Both the position numbers and the translations under genes were made by a program. This document shows, in pieces, positions 53,299-63,690 of a stretch of DNA of 64,000 nt. Every line of letters begins with the position of its first letter. The first letter of the stretch is position 1. The notes under the pieces are model-generated. The model saw only the letters and a program-made list of their open reading frames with translations. It was not told the origin of the DNA and did not search any database. The stretch is from Burkholderia cepacia GG4 (GTDB lineage Bacteria; Pseudomonadota; Gammaproteobacteria; Burkholderiales; Burkholderiaceae): contig NC_018513.1 of NCBI RefSeq assembly GCF_000292915.1, positions 124,001 to 188,000 on the forward strand, read 5' to 3'.

Positions 53299-54159
53299 GT
53301 GCTGATTATCGTGGGAACACTCGTGACGCTGTTGTCCGTCTTCGGCGGCTACGCGCTGGCAGGCGGGCATCTGGGCGCATTGGTCCAGCCGCTCGAGATC
53401 CTGATGATCGCCGGCGCGGGTGTCGGCGCGTTCATCCTCGGCAACGGCATGAAGACCATCAAGGCGACGCTGCGCGTGCTGCCGACGCTCTTCAAGGGCT
53501 CGAAGTACACCAAGGACGTCTATATGGAGCTGATGGCGCTCCTGTACGTGCTGCTCGCGAAGGCGCGCAAGGAAGGCACGCTGACGCTCGAGGCCGACAT
53601 CGACGATCCGGACAAGAGCCCGATCTTCACCCAATACCCGAAAATCCTCGCGGATCGCCACATCGTCGAATTCCTGACCGACTACCTGCGCCTGATGGTG
53701 GGCGGCAACATGAACGCGTTCGAGATCGAGAGCCTGATGGACGAGGAGATCGAGACGCACCACGCGGAAGGCGAAGGCCCCGCGCACGCGCTGATGCGCG
53801 TCGGCGACGCGATGCCGGCGTTCGGGATCGTCGCGGCGGTGATGGGCGTCGTGCACACGATGGCGTCGGCCGACAAGCCGCCCGCGGTGCTCGGCGCGAT
53901 GATCGCGGAGGCGCTGGTCGGCACGTTCCTCGGGATTCTGCTGTCGTACGGGCTGATCGGGCCGCTCGCGAGCCTCGCCGAGCAGCGCGTCGCCGAGTCG
54001 ACCAAGATGTTCCAGTGCATCAAGGTCACGATCCTCGCGAGCCTGAACGGCTATGCGCCGGCGATCGCGGTCGAGTTCGGCCGCAAGGTGCTGTTCTCGA
54101 CCGAGCGTCCGTCGTTCACCGAGCTCGAAGAGCATGTGCGCCGCGTGAAGGCGAAGTGA
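53299..54159 (+). CDS. motA: Flagellar motor stator protein MotA
   Basis: The 286-residue protein is MotA: LIIVGTLVTLLSVFGGYALA as first helix, a charged cytoplasmic loop (LAKARKEGTLTLEADIDDP) and the stator helices with AMPAFGIVAAVMGVVHTM and GILLSYGLIGPLASLAEQR. It forms the proton channel with MotB. The start is GTG 53299, since no ATG is available before the first helix. Confidence 0.95.
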   Translation: MLIIVGTLVTLLSVFGGYALAGGHLGALVQPLEILMIAGAGVGAFILGNGMKTIKATLRVLPTLFKGSKYTKDVYMELMALLYVLLAKARKEGTLTLEADIDDPDKSPIFTQYPKILADRHIVEFLTDYLRLMVGGNMNAFEIESLMDEEIETHHAEGEGPAHALMRVGDAMPAFGIVAAVMGVVHTMASADKPPAVLGAMIAEALVGTFLGILLSYGLIGPLASLAEQRVAESTKMFQCIKVTILASLNGYAPAIAVEFGRKVLFSTERPSFTELEEHVRRVKAK

Positions 54160-54172
54160 CGCGGAGCGTTCG

Positions 54173-55192
54173 ATGAGCAAGAACAAGGACCGCGCGATCG
54201 TCGTGAAACGGGTGGCCCCGCAGAAGAAGGGCCACCATGGCGGCGCATGGAAGCTCGCGTACGCGGACTTCATGACCGCGATGATGGCGTTCTTCCTGCT
54301 GATGTGGCTGCTGAGCTCGGTCACGCCGGTGCAACTGAAGGGGATCGCCGAGTACTTCAACACGCCGCTGAAGGCCGCGCTGTTCGGCAACGGCGATCGC
54401 AGCTCGCAGGACTCGAGCATCATCAACGGCGGCGGCCGCGACCTGTCGAGCGCCGACGCGGGCACGCTGCGCCGTACCGACGGCACGACGCCGCTCGCCG
54501 ATCGCGTCGCGAAGCCGGTCGACGAGAAGTCGCACTCGCAGGCGCAAGGCGCGCTCGAGCGGCAAGAGCAGGCGCGCCTGCACGACTTGCAGATCAAGCT
54601 GATGGCCGCGATCGAGGCGAACCCGACGCTGCGCCAGTTCAAGCAGCAGATCCGCATCGACTCGACGCTGATGGGGCTGCGCATCGAGATCGTCGATACG
54701 CAGAAGCGGCCGATGTTCGCGATGTCGAGCGACCACGTCGAGCCGTACATGCGCGACATCCTGCGCGAGATCGGCAAGACGCTGAACGACGTGCCGAACC
54801 GGATCATCGTGCAGGGCCACACCGACGCGGTGCCTTACGCGGGCGGCGAAGGCGGCTACAGCAACTGGGAGCTGTCGGCCGACCGCGCGAATGCGTCGCG
54901 CCGCGAGCTGATCGCGGGCGGCATGGACGAGGAGAAGGTACTGCGCGTGCTCGGCCTCGCGTCGACGCAGAACCTGAACAAGGCCGATCCGCTCGACCCG
55001 GAAAACCGCCGGATCAGCGTGATCGTGCTGAACCGCAAATCCGAAGACGCGCTGATGCGCGACGACGCGACGACCACGACGCTGTCGGCTGACGCGGCGG
55101 GCTCGAAGCTGCTGGCCCAGCAGCTCGGCGGCCCGTCGTCGGCCGCGCAACCGGCGCTCGCGAGCGCCGTCGCCGTGGCACCGAAACCCTGA
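54173..55192 (+). CDS. motB: Flagellar motor stator protein MotB
   Basis: The 339-residue protein has one N-terminal membrane helix with the proton-binding Asp32 (WKLAYADFMTAMMAFFLLMW) and a periplasmic OmpA-like peptidoglycan-binding domain (IIVQGHTDAVPYAGGEGGYS, NWELSADRANASRRELI). It anchors the stator to the cell wall. It follows motA after 13 bp. Confidence 0.95.
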   Translation: MSKNKDRAIVVKRVAPQKKGHHGGAWKLAYADFMTAMMAFFLLMWLLSSVTPVQLKGIAEYFNTPLKAALFGNGDRSSQDSSIINGGGRDLSSADAGTLRRTDGTTPLADRVAKPVDEKSHSQAQGALERQEQARLHDLQIKLMAAIEANPTLRQFKQQIRIDSTLMGLRIEIVDTQKRPMFAMSSDHVEPYMRDILREIGKTLNDVPNRIIVQGHTDAVPYAGGEGGYSNWELSADRANASRRELIAGGMDEEKVLRVLGLASTQNLNKADPLDPENRRISVIVLNRKSEDALMRDDATTTTLSADAAGSKLLAQQLGGPSSAAQPALASAVAVAPKP

Positions 55193-55216
55193 CGTTTCCC
55201 AGATTCCGAGACAGAC

Positions 55217-55594
55217 ATGATCCGAACCATTCTCGCCATCGACGACTCCGCGACCATGCGTGCGCTGCTGCAGGCGACGCTTGCGCAGGCCGGCTACGAC
55301 GTGACGGTGGCGCCGGACGGCGAAGCCGGCTTCGACATGGCGGCCACCGTGCCGTACGACCTGGTGCTGACCGACCAGAACATGCCGCGCAAGAACGGGC
55401 TCGAGGTGATCGCCGCGCTGCGCAAGCTGAGCGCGTACGCCGACACGCCGATCCTCGTGCTGACGACCGAAGGCAGCGACGCCTTCAAGGACGCCGCGCG
55501 CGACGCAGGCGCGACCGGCTGGATCGAAAAGCCGATCGACCCGACCGTGCTGGTCGACCTGGTCGCGACGCTGTCCGAGCCGGCAGCTTCCTGA
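55217..55594 (+). CDS. Single-domain CheY-like response regulator
   Basis: The 125-residue receiver has the acidic pair Asp9-Asp10, phospho-acceptor Asp53 in VLTDQNMPRKNG, the Thr in LVLTTEGS and the Lys in WIEKPID. It lies directly before cheA. A second CheY is encoded at the end of the window, so this one may be a phosphate sink or CheA partner. Confidence 0.9.
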   Translation: MIRTILAIDDSATMRALLQATLAQAGYDVTVAPDGEAGFDMAATVPYDLVLTDQNMPRKNGLEVIAALRKLSAYADTPILVLTTEGSDAFKDAARDAGATGWIEKPIDPTVLVDLVATLSEPAAS

Positions 55595-55627
55595 CATGAA
55601 CGCGACGAATCCAACCGGTGACCGGGC

Positions 55628-56461
55628 ATGACTCTCGACATCACGCAGTTCTACCAGACCTTTTTCGACGAAGCGGACGAGCTGCTCGCGCAGATGGAGC
55701 AGTTGCTGCTGAACCTCGACGTCGGCTCGCCCGACCCCGAGGACCTGGCGGCGATCTTCCGCGCCGCGCATTCGATCAAGGGCGGCGCGGCGACGTTCGG
55801 TTTTTCCGCGCTGACCGAGACGACCCACATCCTCGAATCGCTGCTCGACCGTGCGCGCAATCACGAGCTGACGCTGACCAAGGAAATGGTCGACGCATTC
55901 CTTGAGACCAAGGACGTGTTGTCCGACCAGCTGGTCGACTACCGTGCGAGCGCCGAGCCCGACGCGGCGGCCGCCGCGACGATCTGTGCGAAGCTCGAAC
56001 GCTTGAAGGCCGAGAGCGGCGCGGGTGCGCCCGCGGTCGTCGATGCCGCGCCTGCCGCACCCGCTGTCGCTGAACCGGCACTGGTGCCGGCACCCGTCGC
56101 CGGCGGCGATCGCGCGCCCGACCACGTGGTCGAGCAGGCCGTCGCGGCCGCTCATCCGGCGGCCGACGCCGGCGCGGACGGCCCGCACCTGAGGATCACG
56201 CTCGTCGGCGTCGACGCGAAGGACCAGGCGCTGCTCGCCGAGGAACTCGGCAATCTGGGCCGGATCGTCGGCCGCGAGGAAGCGGGCGGCGACCTGACGC
56301 TGTGGCTCGAATCGGACGTGCCGTCCGACGACATCGTCGCCGTGTGCTGCTTCGTGATCGACGACAGCCAGATCCGCATTGCGCGCGGCACCGCGCCGGC
56401 GGCGCCTGCCGCCACGCCGGCCGCCGCCGAGCCGGTCGCGGCTCCTTGTCGTGCTACCTGA
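55628..56461 (+). pseudogene. cheA: 5' part of disrupted cheA (P1 and P2 domains)
   Basis: The open frame gives 277 residues. The P1 phosphotransfer domain has His48 in AAHSIKGGAATFGF; the P2 CheY/CheB-binding domain spans about residues 187-260 (RITLVGVDAKDQALLAEELG). An Ala/Pro linker then runs to EPVAAP, after which the frame enters foreign sequence (CRAT) and stops at TGA. A normal CheA continues into P3. The product would be a free P1-P2 protein without kinase activity of its own. Confidence 0.9.
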
Positions 56462-57060
56462 CGACGGTCGTTTAGACCTCATGCGCAGCTTTTAGCCGCT
56501 GAACTAATGCGGCTGCTCTTCAAGTTCAGCTGGGTCTTCGGGCACGACTGGTTGCGTGCGCGTGCCCTGTAATCCCATACCAACTCCACGAACGAACTTG
56601 TCGTGGGCGTGGCCCGTTCCTGAAGGTAGAACACCACCCAGCCGTCGCCTTCCATCACGCGCTTCATGAACAGGTCGCGAAGTGCGCGTACCTCGTATCC
56701 TGGCAGCTCGCCGTCGAGAACTTCCTCGGGGTGCTTGCGAACATCGGGGAACATCTCCGTGTCACCCTGCACATGAACACGGTAAACTGGATTCCCGACC
56801 TGTTCATGAAGCGCCTGGTTGACCGTGCCGACTGGTGTCTGTTCTCACCTTCGACCTGCCCGGACCTGCTTGACACTTGCCGTTCGTGCCCTTGAGCGGC
56901 TTACACAGTTTACGAAGACAAGGTCGCGCGCGGCCGAATCCGGCTGTTAACTAAGATTGCGGCGCGTTTTCTTTGGCGCCTGATGATCTGCATGCTGGTC
57001 CATACGCGACAGCCGTGGATCACGTTCACGACTGCTTGCAACGTGCGCTCGCCGAGTTGA
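56450..57060. pseudogene. Inserted DNA carrying decayed, oppositely oriented nrdA fragments
   Basis: This stretch of lower GC splits cheA. On the plus strand, frame 1 from about 56683 reads CAYLVSWQLAVENFLGVL, then MNTVNWIPDLFMKRL and LFSPSTCPDL. After a frame change it reads AAYTVYEDKVARG and QPWITFTTACNVRSPS. These match consecutive parts of the class I ribonucleotide reductase large subunit NrdA. On the minus strand near 56676-56630 a second copy reads DLFMKRVMEGDGW. The two share an 18-bp inverted repeat (56659-56676 and 56797-56814). Both copies are broken by stops and frameshifts. No transposase is present. Confidence 0.75.
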
Positions 57061-58248
57061 AACGTCGGCGTCGAGAAGGTCGACCAGCTGATCAACCTGG
57101 TCGGCGAACTCGTGATCACGCAGGCGATGCTCGCGGAAACGGCGAGCGCGTTCGATCCGGCGTTGCACGATCGCCTGTTCAACGGGATGGCGCAGCTCGA
57201 GCGCAACGCGCGCGACCTGCAGGAAGCGGTGATGTCGATCCGCATGATGCCGATGGACTACGTGTTCAGCCGCTTCCCGCGGCTCGTGCGCGATCTCGCC
57301 GGCAAGCTCGGCAAGCAGGTCGAGCTGGTCACGTTCGGCCAGGCGACCGAACTCGACAAGAGCCTGATCGAGCGGATCATCGATCCGCTCACGCACCTCG
57401 TGCGTAACAGCCTCGACCACGGAATCGAGACGGTCGACAAGCGCGTCGCCGCCGGCAAGGACGGGGTCGGCCAGCTCGTGCTGTCGGCCGCGCATCACGG
57501 CGGCAACATCGTGATCGAGGTCAGCGACGACGGCGCGGGCCTGAACCGCGAGCGGATCCTCGCGAAGGCCGCGAAGCAGGGCATGCAGGTGTCCGACAAC
57601 ATCAGCGACGAAGAAGTGTGGAACCTGATCTTCGCGCCGGGCTTCTCGACCGCCGAGACCGTGACCGACGTGTCGGGGCGCGGCGTCGGGATGGACGTCG
57701 TGAAGCGCAACATCCAGTCGATGGGCGGCCATGTCGAGATCACGTCGCAGGCCGGCCGCGGCACGACCACGCGGATCGTGCTGCCGCTCACGCTCGCGAT
57801 CCTCGACGGGATGTCGGTGAAGGTCGGCAGCGAGATCTTCATCCTGCCGCTGAACTTCGTGATGGAGTCGCTGCAGCCGTCGATCGACGACATCTACACG
57901 GTCGGCAACGGCGAGCGCGTGGTGCGCGTGCGCGGCGAATACCTGCCGCTCGTCGCGCTGCACGAGGTGTTCTCGGTCGAGGATGCGCGCACCGACCCGA
58001 CCCAGGGGATCGTCACGATCATGGAAACCGAGGGGCGCCGCTTCGCGATGCTGATCGACGAGCTGGTCGGCCAGCAGCAGGTGGTCGTGAAGAACCTCGA
58101 AACCAATTACCGCAAGGTGCACGGCATCTCGGCGGCGACCATCCTCGGCGACGGCAGCGTCGCGCTGATCGTCGACGTCGCGGCGCTGAACCGCGAAACC
58201 CGTGCGACGCACGGCGCCCGAGCCGGCGCCGAGCTCGCGATCTTCTGA
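57061..58248 (+). pseudogene. cheA: 3' part of disrupted cheA (P3, P4 and P5 domains)
   Basis: From 57061 the frame reads NVGVEKVDQLINLVGELVIT, the start of the P3 dimerisation helices. It continues through P4 (N box LTHLVRNSLDHGIE, G1 VSDDGAGLN, F box IFAPGFST, G2 GRGVGMDVVK) and the CheW-like P5 to the stop. An in-frame TGA at 57058-57060 lies directly upstream. The first usable start is GTG 57112 (MITQAMLAE), with no ribosome site, which would give 378 residues. The catalytic domain itself looks intact. Confidence 0.88.
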
Positions 58249-58278
58249 CTTTCGCCATTCAACCGATTGGGGGCAAAC

Positions 58279-58812
58279 GTGTCTGCTGAAGTCCAAATGA
58301 TCAATCCGGCCGCGGCGAACGCGGCAACCAGCCGCCGCGACGCCGAGCAGGGCGATGCGACGGGCCAGGAATTCCTCGTCTTCACGCTCGGCGACGAGGA
58401 ATACGGGATCGACATCCTGAAGGTGCAGGAAATCCGCGGCTATGACAGCGTCACGCGCATCGCGAACGCGCCGGACTTCATCAAGGGCGTGATCAACCTG
58501 CGCGGGATCATCGTGCCGATCGTCGACATGCGGATCAAGTTCCATCTCGGCCGCGTCGAGTACGACCACCAGACCGTCGTGATCATCCTGAACGTGTCGA
58601 ACCGCGTGGTCGGGATGGTGGTCGACGGCGTGTCGGACGTGCTGACGCTGCAGACCGACCAGATCATGCCGGCGCCGGAGTTCGGCGCGACACTGACGAC
58701 CGAGTACCTGACGGGCCTCGGCACGGTCGACGGCCGGATGCTGATCCTGATGGACATCGAGAAGCTGATGTCGAGCCGGGAAATGGCGCTGATCGAGACG
58801 CTCGGCACGTAA
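58279..58812 (+). CDS. cheW: Chemotaxis coupling protein CheW
   Basis: The 177-residue protein is Che[40 protein letters not shown] and [20 protein letters not shown]. It links receptors to CheA. The start is GTG 58279, five bases after GGGGG; an in-frame TTG 12 bases earlier is less likely. It follows cheA after 30 bp. Confidence 0.94.
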   Translation: MSAEVQMINPAAANAATSRRDAEQGDATGQEFLVFTLGDEEYGIDILKVQEIRGYDSVTRIANAPDFIKGVINLRGIIVPIVDMRIKFHLGRVEYDHQTVVIILNVSNRVVGMVVDGVSDVLTLQTDQIMPAPEFGATLTTEYLTGLGTVDGRMLILMDIEKLMSSREMALIETLGT

Positions 58813-58849
58813 GCGCGCCGCGCGCGCAGGAACTTCGGGAGAATTCGCA

Positions 58850-60811
58850 ATGTTGCATAACTGGTCGATCCGCACGACGCTGACGGCGGTCGGACTCATC
58901 CTCGTGTGCCTGGCCGCCGCGGTCGGCGGGCTCGGCCTCTACGCGCTCAATCACGCGAGCCGCTCGCTCGACGAGATCGCGCACGTCGACCTGCCGGCGA
59001 TCCACACGCTCGACGACACGTCGTCGTACCTGCTGCGCGCGCGCGTGTCGCTCGACCGCTTCCGCTCGCTGACCGAGGCCGGCAACGCGGCCGAGGCCAC
59101 CAAGGTGCTCGACCGCGCGCAGGAGCTGTACGCGAAGTCGAACCAGAACTGGCAGGCGTTCCAGGCGACGCCGAAGCTCGGCGTCGAGCCGGCGCTCGTC
59201 GACGAACTCACCGCGCGCTACACGGCGATCGTGAAGGAAGGCGTCGAGCCGGAATTCGCGGCCGCGCGCGCGGGCGACATGGCCGCATACCACGCGGTCG
59301 CCGACACGAAGATCAGCCCGATGTTCGTCGCGTACGACCAGGCCGCGTCGGTCGTGGTCGCATCGTTGCAGAAGCGCGCGGAAGAACGCCAGGCCGCGAC
59401 GCAGTCGCAGATCTCGATGATGATCGGCCTGATCGCGGCCGGCATCGCGATCGCGTTCGTCATGGTGATCGCGATCCGCTTCGTGTTGCGCGGGCTGATC
59501 GTGAAGCCGCTCGAGGATGCGATCGCGCACTTCGAGCGCATCGCCGGCGGCGATCTCACGCAGCCAGTCAACGTGTTCAGCACCAACGAGATCGGCCGCC
59601 TGTTCGGCGGCGTCAAGCGGATGCAGGACGCCGTGACGACGATGGTGCAGGCCGTGCATCGCGGCACCGAGTCGATCGACGTCGGCGCGCGCGAGATCTC
59701 GACCGGTAACACCGACCTGTCGCAGCGCACCGAGGAGCAGGCAGCGTCGCTGCAGGAAACCGCATCGAGCATGGAGCAGTTGACCGGCACCGTGCGCCAG
59801 AACGCGGAGAACGCACGCCAGGCGAGCCAGCTCGCGGTGAATGCGTCCGACATCGCGACGCAGGGCGGCGACGTGGTCGGTCAGGTCGTGTCGACGATGC
59901 AGGACATCGCGGCGAGCTCGGGCAAGGTCGTCGACATCATCGGCACGATCGAAGGCATCGCGTTCCAGACCAACATCCTCGCGCTGAACGCGGCAGTCGA
60001 AGCCGCGCGGGCCGGCGAGCAGGGCCGCGGCTTCGCGGTGGTCGCGGGCGAAGTGCGCTCGCTCGCGCAGCGCAGCGCGAGCGCGGCGAAGGAAATCAAG
60101 CAGCTGATCGGCGATTCGGCCGAGAAGGTCGAAAGCGGGTCGGCGCTCGTCGCGCGCGCCGGCTCGACGATGGACGAGATCGTGCAGGCCGTGCGCCGCG
60201 TGACCGACATCATGGGCGAGATCAGCGCTGCGTCGGACGAGCAGTCGACCGGCATCGAGCAGGTCAATCGCGCGGTCGGCCAGATGGATTCGGTCACCCA
60301 GCAGAACGCGGCGCTCGTCGAGCAGGCCGCGGCGGCGGCCGCGTCGCTCGAGGAGCAGACGCGCCAGATGAAGGCGATCGTGTCGGACTGGCGCGTGGCG
60401 GGCGGCATCGTGCTCGCGCCGGCGCGCAGCGCCGTGCGCGTGGCCACGCATGCACCGGCCGAGGCGCCGGCGTTGCCGCCGGCGAGCCGTTACGAAGCCG
60501 CGCCGGCCGCGCTGCCGGCACCGCAGGCCGCAGCACAGCCGGCACGTCGCGCCGCGCCGGCGGCGCATGCCGCGGCACCGGCGTCGGGCCACGACGCGAA
60601 ACGCGCGACGGATGCCGTCGCACGCGCGTCGAAGGCCGCGCCGGCCGCGGGCGGCTACGGCCCGCGTCTCGCGAACGCGAACGCGAAGGCAGCCGCCGCA
60701 CCGGCGCACAAGCCGGCCGAGAAGCCCGCACTGGTGCGTCCGGCGCTGCACGGCGAGAAGCCGGCGCCGGTCGCGGCCGGCACGTCCGATGACGACTGGG
60801 AGACCTTCTAA
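58850..60811 (+). CDS. Methyl-accepting chemotaxis protein
   Basis: The 653-residue receptor has two membrane helices (about 9-31 and 191-213), a TarH-like four-helix periplasmic domain between them, a HAMP segment and a signalling domain with the tip [20 protein letters not shown]. An Ala/Pro-rich tail of about 120 residues ends in DWETF, the pentapeptide that tethers CheR and CheB. GGGAGAATTCGC precedes ATG 58850. The ligand is unknown. Confidence 0.93.
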   Translation: MLHNWSIRTTLTAVGLILVCLAAAVGGLGLYALNHASRSLDEIAHVDLPAIHTLDDTSSYLLRARVSLDRFRSLTEAGNAAEATKVLDRAQELYAKSNQNWQAFQATPKLGVEPALVDELTARYTAIVKEGVEPEFAAARAGDMAAYHAVADTKISPMFVAYDQAASVVVASLQKRAEERQAATQSQISMMIGLIAAGIAIAFVMVIAIRFVLRGLIVKPLEDAIAHFERIAGGDLTQPVNVFSTNEIGRLFGGVKRMQDAVTTMVQAVHRGTESIDVGAREISTGNTDLSQRTEEQAASLQETASSMEQLTGTVRQNAENARQASQLAVNASDIATQGGDVVGQVVSTMQDIAASSGKVVDIIGTIEGIAFQTNILALNAAVEAARAGEQGRGFAVVAGEVRSLAQRSASAAKEIKQLIGDSAEKVESGSALVARAGSTMDEIVQAVRRVTDIMGEISAASDEQSTGIEQVNRAVGQMDSVTQQNAALVEQAAAAAASLEEQTRQMKAIVSDWRVAGGIVLAPARSAVRVATHAPAEAPALPPASRYEAAPAALPAPQAAAQPARRAAPAAHAAAPASGHDAKRATDAVARASKAAPAAGGYGPRLANANAKAAAAPAHKPAEKPALVRPALHGEKPAPVAAGTSDDDWETF

Positions 60812-60814
60812 GCC

Positions 60815-61792
60815 ATGTCGTCCGCGCGCGCACCGTTTCGACCCGATGCACCGGATCCGTCGCCCCGCGCGGGCGAGCCGGGGCGCGACTTCGCGTTCAC
60901 CGGCGCGGACTTCGCTCGCATCCGCGCGCTGATCCATCAACGCGCGGGAATCTCGCTGTCCGAGCACAAGCGCGACATGGCGTACAGCCGGCTCGCGCGC
61001 CGGCTGCGCGCACGCGGCCTCGACACGTTCCGCGACTACCTCGACCTGCTCGAGCAGGAGGACGATCCGCTCGAGTGGGAAGCGTTCACCAACGCGCTGA
61101 CGACGAACCTGACCGCGTTCTTCCGCGAGTCGCACCACTTCCCGATCCTCGCGGATTTCGTGAAGGGGCGGGCGGCGCCGGTGTCGGTCTGGTGCTCGGC
61201 GGCGTCGACGGGCGAGGAGCCGTACTCGATCGCGATCACGCTGATCGAGGCGCTCGGCGAATCGGCCGCGCGCGGCGCATCGATTCTCGCGACCGACCTC
61301 GACACGCAGGTGCTCGCGAAGGCCGAGGCCGGTATCTATACCTACGACCAGGTCAAGCACCTGGCGCCGGAGCGGCTCAAGCGCTTCTTCCTGAAGGGCA
61401 CCGGCGCACAGGCCGGCCGCGTGAAGGTCCGCCCGGAACTGCGCGCGATGATCCGCTTCGAGCAACTGAACCTGACCGATGCCGATTACGGGATCGCGAA
61501 GCCGTTCGACGCGATCTTCTGCCGCAACGTGATGATCTATTTCGACAAGCCGACGCAGGGGCAGGTGCTGGCGCGCTTCGAGCCGCTCGTGAAGCCGGGC
61601 GGGCTGCTGTTCGCCGGGCATTCCGAGAATTTCACGTACGTCTCGCAGGCGTTCCGGCTGCGCGGCCAGACCGTGTACGAACTGACGCGCGATGCCGCGC
61701 AGGGCACGCGCCCGCGCGCCGCGGCCACGGCGGCAGCGGTGCCGCCGCGCGTCCCCGCACGTGCCGCACCTGCTTACGGAGAACGCGGATGA
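60815..61792 (+). CDS. cheR: Chemoreceptor methyltransferase CheR
   Basis: The 325-residue protein has the N-terminal CheR helices ([20 protein letters not shown]) and the SAM-dependent methyltransferase domain with [17 protein letters not shown] and [15 protein letters not shown]. It methylates receptor glutamates. ATG 60815 follows the receptor stop by 3 bp, and its stop overlaps the cheD start. Confidence 0.94.
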   Translation: MSSARAPFRPDAPDPSPRAGEPGRDFAFTGADFARIRALIHQRAGISLSEHKRDMAYSRLARRLRARGLDTFRDYLDLLEQEDDPLEWEAFTNALTTNLTAFFRESHHFPILADFVKGRAAPVSVWCSAASTGEEPYSIAITLIEALGESAARGASILATDLDTQVLAKAEAGIYTYDQVKHLAPERLKRFFLKGTGAQAGRVKVRPELRAMIRFEQLNLTDADYGIAKPFDAIFCRNVMIYFDKPTQGQVLARFEPLVKPGGLLFAGHSENFTYVSQAFRLRGQTVYELTRDAAQGTRPRAAATAAAVPPRVPARAAPAYGERG

Positions 61793-62535
61793 GCGCTCTG
61801 CCGATCGCGACCAATCGCTACTTCGACAACCACTTCGAACGCCCCGGCGTGAAGCTGCTGCCGAACGAGTTCTACACGACGTCCGAGGACATGGTGCTGA
61901 TGACCGTGCTCGGTTCGTGCGTCGCCGCGTGCCTGCACGACCCGTTCGCGGGCATCGGCGGGATGAACCACTTCATGCTGCCCGACGACGGCGCCGACGC
62001 GGGTGCGGCTGCGTCCGATTCGATGCGCTACGGCGCATACGCGATGGAAGTGCTGATCAACGAACTGATCAAGGCGGGCGGGCGCCGCGAACGCATCGAG
62101 GCGAAGGTATTCGGCGGCGCGGCCGTGCTGGCCGGGATGACCACGATCAACATCGGCGATCGCAACGCGGATTTCGTGCGCCGCTACCTTGCGCTCGAAC
62201 GCATCCGCATCACCGCGGAGGATTTGCAGGGCGTGCACCCGCGCAAGGTCGCGTTCATGCCGCGCACGGGCCGCGCGATGGTGAAGAAGCTGCGGCTGCA
62301 GGTGCCGGGCGTCACCGAGCGCGAAGCCGCGCTGGCGCGCGAAGCCGACCGCGTGCGCGCCGCCCGGCCGCGCGCGCACGTCGAGCTGTTCGCGGCGAAG
62401 CGCCCGGCCGCACCGCCGCCGGCGCGTCCGCGCATCGAGCTGTTCGGCGCCCGCGGCGCCGGCAGCGCGCAGGCGGCGAACCCGAAGGCCGGCAGCCCGT
62501 TGGCGGGCAACCTTTCGAGAAAGCAGGAGGCATGA
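61789..62535 (+). CDS. cheD: Chemoreceptor glutamine deamidase CheD
   Basis: The 248-residue protein has the CheD signature [20 protein letters not shown] with the catalytic Cys and GGMNHFMLP with the His. It deamidates receptor glutamines. It is longer than typical CheD because of an Arg/Ala/Pro-rich C-terminal tail. Its start and stop overlap cheR and cheB by four bases each. Confidence 0.94.
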   Translation: MSALPIATNRYFDNHFERPGVKLLPNEFYTTSEDMVLMTVLGSCVAACLHDPFAGIGGMNHFMLPDDGADAGAAASDSMRYGAYAMEVLINELIKAGGRRERIEAKVFGGAAVLAGMTTINIGDRNADFVRRYLALERIRITAEDLQGVHPRKVAFMPRTGRAMVKKLRLQVPGVTEREAALAREADRVRAARPRAHVELFAAKRPAAPPPARPRIELFGARGAGSAQAANPKAGSPLAGNLSRKQEA

Positions 62536-63623
62536 CCGCAGTGCAGAAGATCAAAGTGTTGTGCGTCGACGACTCGGCGCTGATTCGCAGCCTGATGACG
62601 GAGATCATCAATAGCCAGCCCGACATGACGGTGTGCGCGACCGCGCCCGATCCGCTCGTCGCGCGCGAACTCATCAAGCAGCACAACCCGGACGTCCTGA
62701 CGCTGGACGTCGAAATGCCGCGCATGGACGGGCTCGACTTCCTCGAGAAGCTGATGCGCTTGCGGCCGATGCCGGTCGTGATGGTGTCGTCGCTGACCGA
62801 GCGCGGCTCGGAGATCACGCTGCGCGCGCTCGAACTCGGCGCGGTGGATTTTGTGACGAAACCACGCGTCGGGATTCGCGACGGCATGCTCGACTATGCG
62901 GAGAAGCTCGCGGACAAGATCCGCGCGGCGTCGCGCGCGCGCGTGCGGCAGGCGCCGCAGCCGCAGGCAGTCGCGCGCGCAGCGGGCAGCCACCCGGCCG
63001 CGCCGCTGGTCAACAACCCGCTCGTCAGTACCGAGAAGCTGATCATCATCGGCGCGTCGACGGGCGGCACCGAGGCGATCCGCGAAGTGCTGACGCCGCT
63101 GCCGCCGGATGCGCCGGCGGTGCTGATCGCGCAGCACATGCCGCCCGGCTTCACGAAATCGTTCGCGCAGCGGCTCAACGGCCTGTGCCGGATCGCGGTG
63201 AAGGAAGCCGAGCACGGCGAGCGGGTGCTGCCCGGCCATGCGTATATCGCGCCGGGCCATGCGCACCTGTTGCTCGCACGCAGCGGCGCAAACTACATCG
63301 CGCAGCTGTCCGACGAGCCGCCGGTGAATCGCCATCGCCCGTCGGTCGACGTGCTGTTCCGCTCGGCGGCGCAGCACGCGGGCAAGAACGCGATCGGCGT
63401 GATCCTCACGGGGATGGGTCGCGACGGCGCGGCCGGCCTGCTGGACATGAAGCGCGCGGGCGCCCACACCTTTGCGCAGGACGAGGCGAGTTGCATCGTG
63501 TTCGGGATGCCACGCGAGGCGATCGCGCTCGGCGGCGCGGACGAGATCGCGCCGCTCGCCGAGATGAGCCGGCGCGTGATGGCGCGGCTCGCAACGATGG
63601 GCGACCGCGTGCAGCGGGTCTGA
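62532..63623 (+). CDS. cheB: Protein-glutamate methylesterase CheB
   Basis: The 363-residue protein has an N-terminal receiver (Asp59 in [12 protein letters not shown]) and a C-terminal methylesterase with the catalytic Ser in [13 protein letters not shown], His in [13 protein letters not shown] and Asp in [10 protein letters not shown]. It demethylates receptors when phosphorylated by CheA. AGGAGG lies before ATG 62532. Confidence 0.95.
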   Translation: MTAVQKIKVLCVDDSALIRSLMTEIINSQPDMTVCATAPDPLVARELIKQHNPDVLTLDVEMPRMDGLDFLEKLMRLRPMPVVMVSSLTERGSEITLRALELGAVDFVTKPRVGIRDGMLDYAEKLADKIRAASRARVRQAPQPQAVARAAGSHPAAPLVNNPLVSTEKLIIIGASTGGTEAIREVLTPLPPDAPAVLIAQHMPPGFTKSFAQRLNGLCRIAVKEAEHGERVLPGHAYIAPGHAHLLLARSGANYIAQLSDEPPVNRHRPSVDVLFRSAAQHAGKNAIGVILTGMGRDGAAGLLDMKRAGAHTFAQDEASCIVFGMPREAIALGGADEIAPLAEMSRRVMARLATMGDRVQRV

Positions 63624-63690
63624 ATGAAATGTCACGGGGCGCGTGCGACGCTGCGGGTCCCGACGGTAACGAATCTGCAAAGGAACGACG

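Noticed and set aside
53257..54822. A 521-residue minus-strand open frame opposite motA and motB
   Set aside because: motA and motB are complete and recognisable on the plus strand. The antisense frame has no domain or start signal.
56479..56772. A 97-residue minus-strand gene inside the cheA insert
   Set aside because: Its only recognisable part, DLFMKRVMEG, belongs to NrdA. The frame runs out of similarity on both sides, so it is part of the pseudogene.
56450..57060. Insertion sequence in cheA
   Set aside because: No transposase, terminal inverted repeats or target duplication are visible. The content matches decayed nrdA instead.
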